A DNA stretch of 64,000 nt from Tetrapyrgos nigripes (lineage: Eukaryota; Basidiomycota; Agaricomycetes; Agaricales; Campanellaceae): assembly GCA_013368315.1 (NCBI GenBank), contig JAACJM010000032.1, positions 372,001 through 436,000 of the forward strand, read 5' to 3'. Within the stretch, counting starts at the first letter, position 1; each line of letters starts with the position of its first letter. The notes under the pieces are model-generated. The model was not told the DNA's origin. It did no database searches and saw only the letters and a program-made list of their open reading frames with translations. Of the stretch, positions 42,096-53,179 are shown piece by piece. Position numbers and translations under genes: made by a program.

Positions 42096-43660
42096 TCATC
42101 CAAATGTCTTCCTCTGCCACTCCTCCGCAAAACTGACCACCGAACTGATGTCATCCTCTCCCATCATCCCAGCCATATTCTGCCTATCCCACTCACGCTG
42201 TTCCCTCTTCCTCTGCTGTATCGCGTAATTCGCCGCTTGGCTCGTCCCAGGACCAACAGTCTCATCCAAAAACACGTCCAGCGCGATCATTTGCTTAGCA
42301 GTTTCAGCGGCCTCTTCAATCCATTTTTGCATAGGTGACAAGACTTGGACGAGAGAGCGGTAGCCGCGACCTCGAGCTACAGTCGCGAGTCGGCGGATAC
42401 TGACTTGGGTGTACGAGTCCCAGATTTGAGTCACAGCGTATTTGGCTTCTAGAGTTTGATGAAGATGGAAGAGAACGTTCCAGAGATCCCACCAATGGAG
42501 AGAATTGAGTTGGGGCAAGGCGAGCTCGATGTCTGTTATCGCAGGTAAGGGGCAGTTGGGAGCAAAATATTTGATGACGGCTTGATCGAGTTCACGCTCG
42601 AGAGCTTCGATTTGTCGAGATCTGAATACTGGTCCAGTGCTGCGAGTAAGAATGAGGTCGTTAGCGAATAATGATGCAAGGTGGCTTTTGCGAAGACCAC
42701 AATGGGATTGGGTACTCACGGGAGTGGAGGTGGACGGACCAGGGGTGTCCTGTTGACTTTGTGCGATGACATGATAAAAACTCTTGATAATTGGCAGATA
42801 GTGGGTGAGGCTGAAGTTGAGAGGACTGTGCAGAAATGACTGAGGAAAAAGAGACGTTATATAACAGGTTGGCCTTTACGCTTGGACAACTGCTCAGGAG
42901 GTGACCAACAAAAAACGCGCTTTTGTCAAGGTCGAGGAACAATAAGGATGCCATGACGTGCCGTGAAAAATGCCTGCACTTGAGGATCGTCAAAGTGAAC
43001 AAGAGACGGCTTGGACCCACACAACTGGGGCTGTCAATTTTGGATTTTGGGATAGAGCCTTGTTTGGATGTAAAAAGCGAGATTGAGACTCCAAAATAGA
43101 CCATGCCGTTTTGCAATTGTTGGATTCTTGACTGAATGGATGGCACAAAACGGCCAGCTTGAAGGACGTCAATTGAGGTCACAGTGGCATTCTGAAAAGT
43201 AGAACAATACGGATATAAGGTCAGTAAAATTGAAGGCGAAGGAAGTGAACCACGTACCAACCATCCTGTCCCTTTTTGTGGCGAAGTCAAACCTAGTACC
43301 AGAGTCATATCTCCCAATGTAAACGTAGATTATTGAAGAGCCTGTCTTGCCAGTTTTCGACTTGAGACTGGTGAAGTGACCGTATTCCTATTGCGATATC
43401 TGCGACGACGAGTTCATGAGTGTCGGAGCATTTTCGGTTTCAAAGACTTCCAGATCTAGTATGCCCATCAGCCCACTTGCGAGAGCAATTTTGAGCTTGG
43501 CTGCAGCTGTATGTTTGAAGAGACACGGAAAATGGTTAGAGTCTGTTCGGCAGTATCCATATATAGAAGTCCGGTCAATAAATCTTTCCCGGGCGTGACA
43601 TTTATCATCACTGCTGGTGTCGACGATGGAATCGGATGGATGAGTATGGAGTATCAACAA
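42096..43660 (-). CDS. Uncharacterised protein, paralogue B of a tandem pair
   Basis: The last exon runs from about 42641 to the stop at 42096: STGPVFRSRQIEALERELDQ, LPAITDIELALPQL, WWDLWNVLFHLHQTLEAKYA, MQKWIEEAAETAKQMIALDV-FLDE, QRKREQREWDRQ, MMGEDDISSV. It aligns with 39816-40357 along about 160 residues. Upstream, MSSHKVNRTPLVRPPPLP precedes the intron as in paralogue A. The 5' exons (for example AKLKIALASGLMGILDLEVF near 43500) are uncertain in frame and extent. No known domain named. Tandem same-strand duplication explains the pair. Both keep the terminal EDD-x-S motif. Confidence 0.5.
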
Positions 43661-43943
43661 TCAATAAGACTCCGACTTGATGTCGTCGAGTTTTGCTCCC
43701 TGCTTTCCGCACATCGCTCGTCGTTTGCTCTTCGGAATTATTGCAAGACGCAGGTTGGAGGGAAAACGTATCATGTTTAGCTTCCCTACTTGGCTGCGTA
43801 CGAACCCACTCAAAGACATTCACACTAGCGAACACGTAGTGACGGCAAGGAAGCAGCAAGGAGATGGGACCAACGGTTGATATTCACGATACGTGCGTCT
43901 GAAAAACTACGGTTTTCCCGACAAATTCTGAGATTTTCCTACG

Positions 43944-45287
43944 ATGTTCATCGGGATGGTGCTGGGCTGCGCTTTATGGGGAGTGTCGTGCATACAGACT
44001 TGGTTCTACTTTGATAACTATAAGGCGGACTCGATGGTTCTGAAGGCGTTGGTACGTCCCTTCTGCATGACTCTCCCTCTCTTTTCTACATTCCTTTTTA
44101 CTTTCCCTTATCACAGTCTTCGCTCACAGCCCTTTCATAGGTAGCCCTAACATGGCTGACAGACACAATAAATCAAGTCCTTGTCGTTCACGCCGTTTAT
44201 ACATATGTGATAGTCCAGTTCGGTGACATGAGCCACTTGGAGCATGTTGTATGGAGTGTTTATGTGAATCTTTAGTACTTCTACTGTGACCAACTAAGAC
44301 ACTGACCTATCATCTCTCTCCAGATTGAAGTAGTCTTCTGTGCTATTACCGGATTCCTCGCATAAAGTTTTTTTGCACACAGGATTTGGCAATGTAAGTA
44401 CGCGTACCATCCTATCCTGATTGCGCGAACTCATGGACTGTCTCGTCGCAGACAACAAAAATCGCTGCCTTATGATTGTCGTTTGTCGCCGTTCTAACAT
44501 CCACATCATATTTATGTCAAATCATCCAGGTCCTACTCATCGTAGCTGAATTGCTCACATCCTTCGCCTACGTTATAGAAGGACTGGCAGAGGATTTAGA
44601 CACCTCTGAAAGATTAAAAGGACTACGAGCGCTCTCCATGACAGTCAATATACTGGCTGCCTTGGGTGATGTTGTCCTCTCTGTCAGGTGAGCTAGTGTG
44701 TTCTTCCTAGCAAAGTAGCAAACTGTTTTCGCTCCTGTTACAGCATCTGTACAATACTCTCTGCTTCAAAAACTGGTTTTGCGTGGAGTAACCATGTTAT
44801 CAACTGACTTATGCTCTTTTCTATCAATACCGGTCTGCTCACGTCGTTGTGTGCGTGCTGTTCGTTGCTTTTCGTGATTTTTCCCTCAGTGTTTCGTTGT
44901 ATCATGATCATGATATTCATCATATCCGTCGTACTTTTCGCTGCTCTCTAGATCCTACTCCTACCCAATACCTTTTGGTACTTCACCTTCTGCTTCTTCA
45001 TCAGCAGGCTCTATTGTAATTCACTTCTCGCCACTCTCAATGCAAGGAAACGGTTCAGGCGTAGAGAACCAGACAGAAACCAACACCAGAGGGGTACGTC
45101 AGATACTAGCGATACCTCTGTGCATCTTTCTTTCACGGAACGATTGAAAAGCTTGGTGGGCGTTCATCAACGTCAACAGCTGGAGCTGCAGCAAGGTGGT
45201 GGACATCCCCATGGATCTGGGAAGAAGAGCGGAAGTCTAGGAAGTCTTGGTAGTGGTGGTTTGCAGTCGGGAGGGAGTGCAGATTGA
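43944..45287 (+). pseudogene. Decayed DUF6534-type membrane protein gene
   Basis: Family landmarks in order: FIGMVLGCALWGVSCIQTWF with FYFDNYKADSMVLKAL (helix 1 and loop), then ALTWLTDTINQVLVVHAVYT, EVVFCAITGFLA-stop-SFFAHRIW, LLIVAELLTSFAYVIEG, ICTILSASKTGFAWSNHVIN-stop-LMLFSINTG, FCFFISRLYCNSLLATLNAR (the signature end of the last helix) and a Gly/Ser/His-rich tail to TGA 45287. Stops: TAA at 44363-44365, where Gln is expected, and TGA at 44805-44807, where Arg is expected. A one-base frame change lies near 44470. These 7-helix proteins occur widely in Agaricomycetes and have no known function. A related, apparently intact gene lies at 49161. Confidence 0.8.
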
Positions 45288-45626
45288 GGTGGAGATGATT
45301 ATGTGTGTTGATACTGTGCCTGATATTGAGCTGGGAGGTGGTGTTGAAGCTTCAGCTCGGGAACGAAAGCAAGAGGAAATGGATTGGGATCGGAAAGTGG
45401 GTCTTGCGTATTAGAACTTTGCGCAGTCCTCGTCTATCAGGAATATTGTATCATATAAATACTCTGTGTAGTACTGTCTTCTCATCTTTTAATTCAACAG
45501 CTGAGGATCCGCAGCTTCTTTGGGCGGCACCCCTGGACTTTGCAAGGCTGTGTGCCATGTGAATAATGTTGTTCACTGCCGGTATGGAAATGTCTGCAGT
45601 TGTTGTACTTTCTCTTACAAACCATC

Positions 45627-47077
45627 ATGATCTACGACAAAAGACCGCCAGAGGCTTTCGAGAACGCGCCTCAAGACGCTCCTCAAGACGCTCCTCCTTC
45701 CTATGATACCCTTTCGACCTCTGAAGCTACCCAAAATCTTCAATCCGATGTGAAGAGACCTCTCGATATCCCAGCTCCAGATCTATCATCTCCTAGTTCA
45801 TCCACAACCACTCCAACCAGCCCAAATTCCTTCGGAAGCACCTACAAAGGCAAATCCAAAGCCTCCTCATCCTCCTCCGCGAACTCCAACTCAAGCTGGT
45901 GGGGCTACTTTGGCATGTCCTCAAACTCCCGTCAAGTGCGCACAACCGTACTAGGCATCATCAAAGATCTCGTCCGTGGACACCAAAACTCCGATTACGC
46001 CGCCGCGAAGAGTATCTTGGAGAGTTGCGCCGAAGCGTGTGCAGGTTATTCGTTGTCCCTTTCGGAGCTGCTACAAGAAAAATCGGTAGAGGAGCATACA
46101 CCGCTCTATTGGGCTATCGTTAACCGACCGCCCGAGGAGGAACATGATATGGATGGGACCCCTGGACCAGATTTGTTAACATGTCTGTTAACATTCTCAA
46201 CGCCTTTACATCCCCCAGCTCTTTCAGACGTCCGTCTGGCGTGTTTGCTAACGTCGGATCAGGATCTGTTCAAGCGGCTGAGGATGACTCCAGAGTTTGC
46301 GCCGTTGTCGGGGACAGATCAGATGGTGCTTGGGGCTGGGACGGTACCAGATGATGTGGTGGTGGAGAATTTGAAGGGAGATGAAGGAGCGTTTGCGGCG
46401 AATTTGAGCATAAATCAGTTCCAGAAGAGGATGAGGATATCGAAAGAGGTTGCGGTGGAGTTTATTGCGAGAGGTGCGTTGACTTGGCTATCGTTATCAT
46501 TCCTACGGTATACTTATCACTGAGCCTATCAGGTCGGATGTGGAGACTTGCATTCAAAGTGTCTCAAAACACCAGACTACACTCACATCAGCCCCGAATG
46601 GGTCTCTGGTGTATTAGTCTTTCTTTGATGGAAAACAGCCCGCCGACACCGGTCGATTCCAGACTGATCATACACGATGCTATTTCTTCAAATTCATCCA
46701 CATCTCTCCTCGACTCGCCCGCTTCACCCTCTTTGGCTGCATCTTTATCATCTTCGAGCAGAGCGCAAAAACCTCTGTCGATACGCATAAAGTCAGGACA
46801 ACAGGATCTTATTCCTCCTGAGCTGTTTAGACGCAGGGACCAATTACGAGAGATTCTTGTTCCGTTGGATGACGCTGGAGCTAAGGCTGCGAGTTTGGAG
46901 CATGCGTGAGTCCATGTCCACATCTTCAATGTCCTGTATCCAGTGAGACTAATATTCCACGTTGCTTCCACGTATTGTAGAGGAAACTCGTACATCGGGG
47001 CGGATGATACGCTGAGAGCAAGATTAGAGGCAAGATTGACGAAGGGAAATGATGACCATGATTGTGTTGTTTGTTAG
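45627..47077 (+). CDS. Ser/Pro-rich protein with a C-terminal CaaX-like tetrapeptide
   Basis: Start ATG 45627 (MIYDKRPPEAFENAPQDAPQ); the frame stays open upstream, but this is the first ATG after the preceding gene's stop that opens a plausible protein. Exon 1 ends at about 46474 (FIARG), exon 2 runs about 46534-46908 and the last exon about 46981-47077, all GT-AG. The first 110 residues are disordered and Ser/Pro/Thr-rich (with a direct repeat of APQD), followed by a helical domain (VRTTVLGIIKDLVRGHQNSD, AKSILESCAEACAG, EHTPLYWAIVNRPPEEE, LTCLLTFSTPLHPPALSDVR) and a second block (RIKSGQQDLIPPELFRRRDQ). The protein ends Asp-Cys-Val-Val-Cys, a CaaX-like farnesylation site, so membrane anchoring is possible. 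The W-A-I-V-N pattern recalls an ankyrin helix, but no repeat array is present. Not recognised further. Confidence 0.65.
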
Positions 47078-49160
47078 CAAGATAGAGTACGCATTCTCTT
47101 GACCCAGTCAAACTAGTCAATAATTTTACATATATCCTTCAGGTTTTATGTATAGTATACCATTCTGCTTGTCCATGTACATACATAGTTCTCTTGCCCT
47201 ATCTACAGGCCTGTTGTGCTTTCGTCGTAGTGGTATACTTAATCGACGAGTATACTATCATACAGAAGTCCGAGCGCATCGGATTTTGTATTAATTGTCA
47301 ATTCGTCCGGTCATTGAGGTTGGCAACGCTCTTTGCCTTAGCGTTCAAGTATCTGGCGCTTTCATTCTGGTGCTGGCTTCTCAAATTGTAGCCTCAACCC
47401 CTTCGAGCCAATTAGGTACCTCTCACGTGACCACGACACCTAAGTGGCTGTGTCTGACGGTCCACCCTTTGGTTCTTCCTGTCATCTTTCCAAAGGACTG
47501 GCTCCCATTTCAGCTTTATTCGCTCCTTCTTTGCTGCCATGTATTCAAGTCGTCAACCTGAAACGACCGAATGCTCTCGAAAAACCTGACGGTTGACCCT
47601 GATGTGCGCGAACGCTGAATACTCAGGTTGGCCTCAATGCTCATTGTCATTACAAAAGATCAGTTGTAACACTAGCATCTTGTCTTGTTCTTCTTCAAAG
47701 TGTATGTGATTGGTATGTGACCATTGAACCAGTCATACGCTTCTTCCCCCTATTTTCCTAGCATTTCTTCAAGATGCAAACAAGATGCAAAACCTACGGC
47801 CGGTTCCGGTGTCAGAAAATCTACAGAATCCATCTCGAAATTCGTCTTCATATTATAAAAACGTTACCAGGACTTGTTGGTGCCAACTTCAAATCCTCGG
47901 AGGGCCTGGAGCGCGATAGGGCTGCAAGCGAAGACACCGGCTGTCTTTTCCAAGATCATGAAGATCTGATGGTCTTATGTCGAAAACTTCAACCTTGGTC
48001 GTCCATGTGCATTGTGTCTCGTTGAACAGGAGGCCAATATGTACGTGGTCAGCTTCCGCCTATCAATTCGTTCTTTGGAACAGCAAGTCCAGAACTACTT
48101 GCATCAATTATCTCCAAGTGAAGAAATTGGAATCGCGCGTGAGTCCTTCTACAAAGTTCTTGCTCCCTTCTTTTTGACTGTGTAACCTACTCATTATTAG
48201 CGTATTCCCAGCCAGTCTCCCCTAGTCTCCCGCAACAACTCGGGTCACTTACTCGATGGTTAGCTCGCCTTCCTCCATTCAGCGCTGATCAGCGGCCTGT
48301 TTGTGCAATTATGTAGCCATGAACATCTCCGTCTAGTGAGGTTCCGGCCGCGGCAACACTAGGCAACACTACATCTCACGTTAGTACGTCCCTTACGACT
48401 GGCCCTTGCAGCGGCTTGTCCCGATTCTTTCTATGGCCTCGGTGAGGCTTACCGCCCATGGAGCAAGTTGAAGAATGCAAGGCATGAACGGAAATCGGAA
48501 CTTCCTTGCTATAAACTCGCTTCACCTGGATACAGCGTACACCATACCTTTCGGTTTCGAGAAAGTGAAGCCATTGATAGTTCCTAACCAACTTCTTACG
48601 CCGCTGAGGTCAAGAACTTTGCGAGAACGACGGAGGAATGTTGCATACCTCAGAAGCTCAAAGGTCAAGAGTACTAATAATCCAGACAATTACCATCTGG
48701 TATATTCATGATGATAAACCGGTCCCGAGGTACTTTTGTAGAATTCCAGACTCGATTCCCACACAATGTCAGGGTTCAGTGCTTCAGCAGTGCTATGTAT
48801 TTGTCTATTGAGCGAGGTCTACATAGGTGGATTAGCAACCGCCCAAAACGCACTTCGAAACTGCGCTAGGCATATTGGGGTATCCAGTTGGAAACGGGGT
48901 TGGCATGCGCCCCGCTCAATGGGAAAATTCAGGGTGACCCTTCTTCATCATGCCGCATCTATGTAGATATATACATACTTGGTATGTAGATATATATACA
49001 TACTTGGCGGTGAAGATTCCGTCACTGTCAATCCTCATAAAAACATTCATTTACGGGGCTTATATAGGCCCCAACTCCACAGGGCGGGTTTCATCCTGCT
49101 CTCTCTCACATTTCTTACGCGTCATCTGTCCTGTAGCATAGTCAAAGGTGTAGCAAAGCG
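47078..49160. other. Two-kilobase region without a recognisable gene
   Basis: Open frames up to about 88 codons on both strands show no family resemblance and no consistent splice links. A near-perfect tandem repeat lies at 48960-49006. The right end is the promoter of the DUF6534 gene. Confidence 0.4.
48960..49006. repeat. Tandem repeat of an AT-rich 23-bp unit
   Basis: ATGTAGATATATACATACTT followed by GGT is repeated immediately with one extra TA (ATGTAGATATATATACATAC, then TTGG). Each unit is itself partly palindromic (TATATACATA). Confidence 0.8.
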
Positions 49161-51765
49161 ATGGGTGCCAATGACAACGATTTGGGTGCATTCTTAGTGG
49201 GAGTTGTGCTCGGGGCATTGTACGTTTTGGTTTTCATTTTTATTTCGTCGACTCACTCTTGCGCTCATTACAGCTTCTTGGGCGGTAATAGTTTACCTTT
49301 TATTTCTAGAGTTCAGATTGCTGAACGACTTATTATGCAGTGGCGTGCGTGCAGGTAAATCTTTTTCCGAGTGGAATTTTCCGTTCCTCACATCTCGCAG
49401 TCCCATGCCTACTTCACGACATATAACAAGGATCCTTGGTTTATAAAAGCGGTAGGTTTCGCTCTACTCTCCATCTAATAATCGAAACTTGAAAGTCATT
49501 GTAGGCCGTACGTGTACTGCATTGGAAGATCAGTGTCGCCCTCCTGACGACATACTGCTGTTTAGGTGACCATCTGCTTGGCTAGCAACATCGGTGCGTG
49601 CCGTTCCGTGGCGCAAGGCCGCAATGGCTAACATTAGAACGTAGCTCATCAGATTGGAATCACGCACAAGAGTATGAATGATCTTTCGTTCACCATGAAC
49701 TTGACTGATCTTTTGTCGGGCTCCTATAGTGTGGATCAACACTGTAACACACTACGGGGACAAAACGTGAGTGTTACAAGGTGTTTTGCTCTGAATGGAC
49801 TCGTTAACTCGTTTTTTATGGCAGGATTCTGGCTGAAATTGGCTGGGGTCTGACCGTACGTATACTTCCGGTCCAGTGCCAAAAGTTCATGCTAATAACC
49901 ATACTACACAACTCAGGGACATGTGTACTTTAACGTGAGCCATCTCCTTCACTAGGTTTCCATGAAGGGTAGCTAACCAACCGCAACAGGCGTTCACCGC
50001 TGTCACTGTTCAAGCGTGAGTGCATTTTCTTCAAGTATCGTTTCATACTAGACTTCGCCGTTTTCAAGGTTTTATTTCTATCGCATATACGTTCGTAAGT
50101 GGTTAGCCTTGAATCCGGTCTCGCTGTCTGACTTTGGATGACTAGTCCTGGGTCATCAGTATTGGTACATCCCTGCAGTTTTGGTGAGGCAGCTTTGTTG
50201 GGTTCGATGAAGGACGAAATTAACGAGCTTCCCGGATCAAAGTCGCTTGCGAGTCTCTCCCAGTTCAGTGCGTGTCATCTTCTAGTCAGTGTATGATTCC
50301 GGGAAGGCTCATCGAGTCGTGGTCTAGTCATGGCTCTCAGTGAGTGTTTCTTGATGCCGTTTGTTGGAAGGTTCTCACTAGAAATGCGACGCAGTCTATG
50401 CTGTCAAAACAACGACACTTTCCTCAGATCAGTTGCCCACCCTCACCGTATGCGAATTACTATTTGTTGTACTTTGGTAGGTACTGATGGAACTCATTTT
50501 CAGAATCTGGTGAGCGGCGTCAACGGGGTTAGTGCCGGACTGGACTTCGTCATCTCAGCCATCATGATCTACATCTTCTCGAACAAAAGAACTGGTTTCA
50601 GAAGGTAACTGTTCATTTTCTTTCTTTACAGCTGACCGTACTTATTGGTATCCAGGACCGATACGCTCCTTTACAAACTGGTACGTGGACTTGTTACTGT
50701 CTTTTTGCAAGATGCTGGCAATGTCATGACTTCTCTTCTCCTCTTCAGATTGCATACGTTATCAGGTAAGAATGGTCCACACGCCGGAAATACTAATTTA
50801 TCCGTCGAGCACATAGGTGTACAGACAGTAGCGGATTGTACTACTGTCACCTCGCATGAACTCTCATACAATCCGTTACTGTCTGTACACCTATCGGTCG
50901 AGCGGACATATTGGTATCTTCGGCGTGCTTTGAAAGTCAACAACGGATCTTACTTGCATCATGATATGTAGCTCTGGACTGCTCACCACGTAAGGAAACA
51001 TATCTTATATTCCACCGGTCACATTACTGATCTATCTAAATCAGTATCTGTGCGCTTGGAACGTTCATCGCCGTAAGTACCCCGATTTCTTTTCTTCACA
51101 TCCGGCCCCAAACTAACGCCTATTATGCATAGTTCAAAGTGTCTCCCACAACATTCATCGCATACGTATGTCAACAAAGTTGACTGGTAATTACTCTTGC
51201 TGATATTGCGCGTCTCTGTTCACAGCCTTTCAACTTTCTGATCGGTCGAAGTAAGTCCAGGGTTACTGATGGCCCAGAATTGAACGGCAAATAACAATTC
51301 TACAGTGTACATCGTGGCTCTGCTTGCCTCCCTGAACTCTCGTGCCAGTCTTCGAAACGCGGGAAGAGATGCCACCGAGGACTACAATAACGTATCGTTG
51401 TCCCACCAATGGAACCGTGGCGCTGGTAGTGATACTATTGGTATGAATGATTCTCGGACACCCGCCGTAAGTACTCAACTTCAGAAGTGCCTAAATCATA
51501 AATATCTGACTTTTCTTCGTACCCTACGGTATTCCGTTTCCTAGCGCGTCCTTGTTTCTATCGAGCGTCAAGAAGACTCCTATCAGACTCCTTTAGACAA
51601 TAAGCAGCAGTTCGGATCGGCGAACGTGAGTTTCTTGAACTATTCGTAATCACTAAAACCTCAGCGTCAGTGCTAACTTCATGGTTTCTTCCTTCCACGT
51701 GTGTGCTGATTCCGTGTACTCTACCATCACAGTCTCTGGAAGAGGCTGTGAGTCGTAAAAATTAG
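49161..51765 (+). CDS. DUF6534-type seven-helix membrane protein, microexon-containing
   Basis: Start ATG 49161 (MGANDNDLGAFLVGVVLGA). The first exons are 49161-49219, 49274-49284 (11 nt), 49341-49354 (14 nt) and 49401-49451, joining to GAFFLGVACVQSHAYFTTYN, exactly the family's first helix and loop. Later exons give VWINTVTHYGDKT, ILAEIGWGLT, GHVYFN, AFTAVTVQAFYFYRIYVLLG, HQYWYIPAVL, VSAGLDFVISAIMIYIFSNK, RTGFRR-TDTLLYKL, IAYVI-SICALGTFIA and the signature end YIVALLASLNSRASLRNAGR. The cytosolic tail ends near SLEEAVSRKN at TAG 51763-51765. Some middle exons (49505-49735 and about 50200) were not resolved. Probably a membrane protein of unknown ligand or substrate. Unlike its relative at 43944, no stop was found in conserved parts. 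Confidence 0.75.
50780..50927. repeat. 148-bp inverted repeat (hairpin/MITE-like) inside an intron
   Basis: Two arms of about 60 bp, starting CACGCCGGAAATACTAATTT and ending in the complement CGGCGTG, pair with few mismatches; the innermost 29 bp (from ATAGGTGTACAGACAGTA on) differ at only one position. The loop is about 26 nt. It lies in the intron between IAYVI and SICALG of the DUF6534 gene (intron about 50766-51044), which at about 280 nt is far longer than the gene's other introns. No transposase; a small foldback element or a hairpin RNA source. Confidence 0.85.
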
Positions 51766-53179
51766 GCATTAGGTCCAACTCCAGTCTGTCCGTTCTTTCT
51801 CTGGTCTTCAGCACGATGAAGTATATTATACACTTGTACTTACTGTACATTGAATTTAACCTTCCTCTCGTTTGAAAAAAAAAAATCTGATTGCGCAATT
51901 GTGGCATAGTCAAGGAGATGTATTTGTTCAGATATGGCCTGACAGCACTTCGAATCCTCGATGGACGAGGAGCAGGGATGTATTATTTGATGGATAAGTT
52001 CTCTGATCGGCAGTGGGCACATCCAACACACAGTGGAAGATCCCCGTTTCCGGATCGACGGTGGCGACGGATCAGAAGATAGAAGAGTGGATAAAATACT
52101 TGGGCTTGAGCATGAGAGGGAAGATTTGGAAGAGAATTCGATGAGATTGAATGTAAATCCATCATTGTTCCGGGACCAGCTTCTCCTGAGTCCTTGGACT
52201 CTCAGGCGGCATACGCTAATTTTCGCGAAGACGGAGTAACCCGACTGGGTAACGTGTTCATCCCAGCTTGGACATTTCCGCGAAGAATTCTAGTAAGACG
52301 TATTCTGACTTGTGGCATTGAAAGTATGTCTGGAGGATGACTTCCTTACTGGAGACCCGGTCTGATAGCTGTGAAATCCCATCCATGATTCAACAATTAT
52401 GTGTCGGGCGATCCGAGGAAAAAGCGAGCCATGTACCTTGTACTATAGTATTCCTATAAGGAGGGAGCTGCAGGGCAGCAAAGTTGAAGGAAAGCAAAAT
52501 AATGGGTACATCATGATAATGTACTACTAGGATCGCATTGTCGCACTCAGAAATCATGATGGAATTGCCCAACCTCGCTTGTTAAGACCGTACTTTATGA
52601 TCTTGCAGAATGGCGAGGAAATCAAGAACAAATGACCAGAAAGAACTGGTAATTCTGATGCAATTTCAGCTCCACGGATTTGGGACCGGATTTGCCTCTT
52701 TCAGGCACTGCCAAGAAAGAGTAAGTACTGGATTTTGGACATTTTCGATACCATTTCAGGCACCCAGAAAACACATCAAAGTGGGCGAGTTTCCGACAAA
52801 TATTTCAATCAGAGAGAAAAGGTGTTGTCACCGCTGTGACAGAACTAGTAACTTGAGGCTCTTGTATGTACTAGAAAAGCATTTTATCACTCGCGCCGCA
52901 AGTGTTGTCCCGATTAATCTTCAACCAATCGTCCGCGGCTGTGACACAGGATTTGACCTGGTCAATTTCAGGTCCTTATAACCGGTACTTGCACGCAATA
53001 TCTTAGGCCCAACGTGCCACCGAAAACTCGATAACTACATACATATCTAGGAAGTGGTTTCAGAGTGGCTGAAGTTAGGGGACTCGGAGAACTCGGCCCG
53101 GCATGCGAGTCAATTTGCCGTGGCTGTGCTAAAGAACCTTGAGAACCTTACCTTTTTACATTTTACATTTTCTAACACG
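51766..53179. other. Region without a recognisable gene upstream of Argonaute
   Basis: No conserved frame. The last 200 bp carry repeated AACCTT phrases and a short pyrimidine-rich run before the Argonaute ATG. Confidence 0.4.

Noticed and set aside
51940..51975. tRNA-like TTCGAATCC near 51951
   Set aside because: No cloverleaf arms could be formed around it. No other convincing tRNA or rRNA sequence was found.
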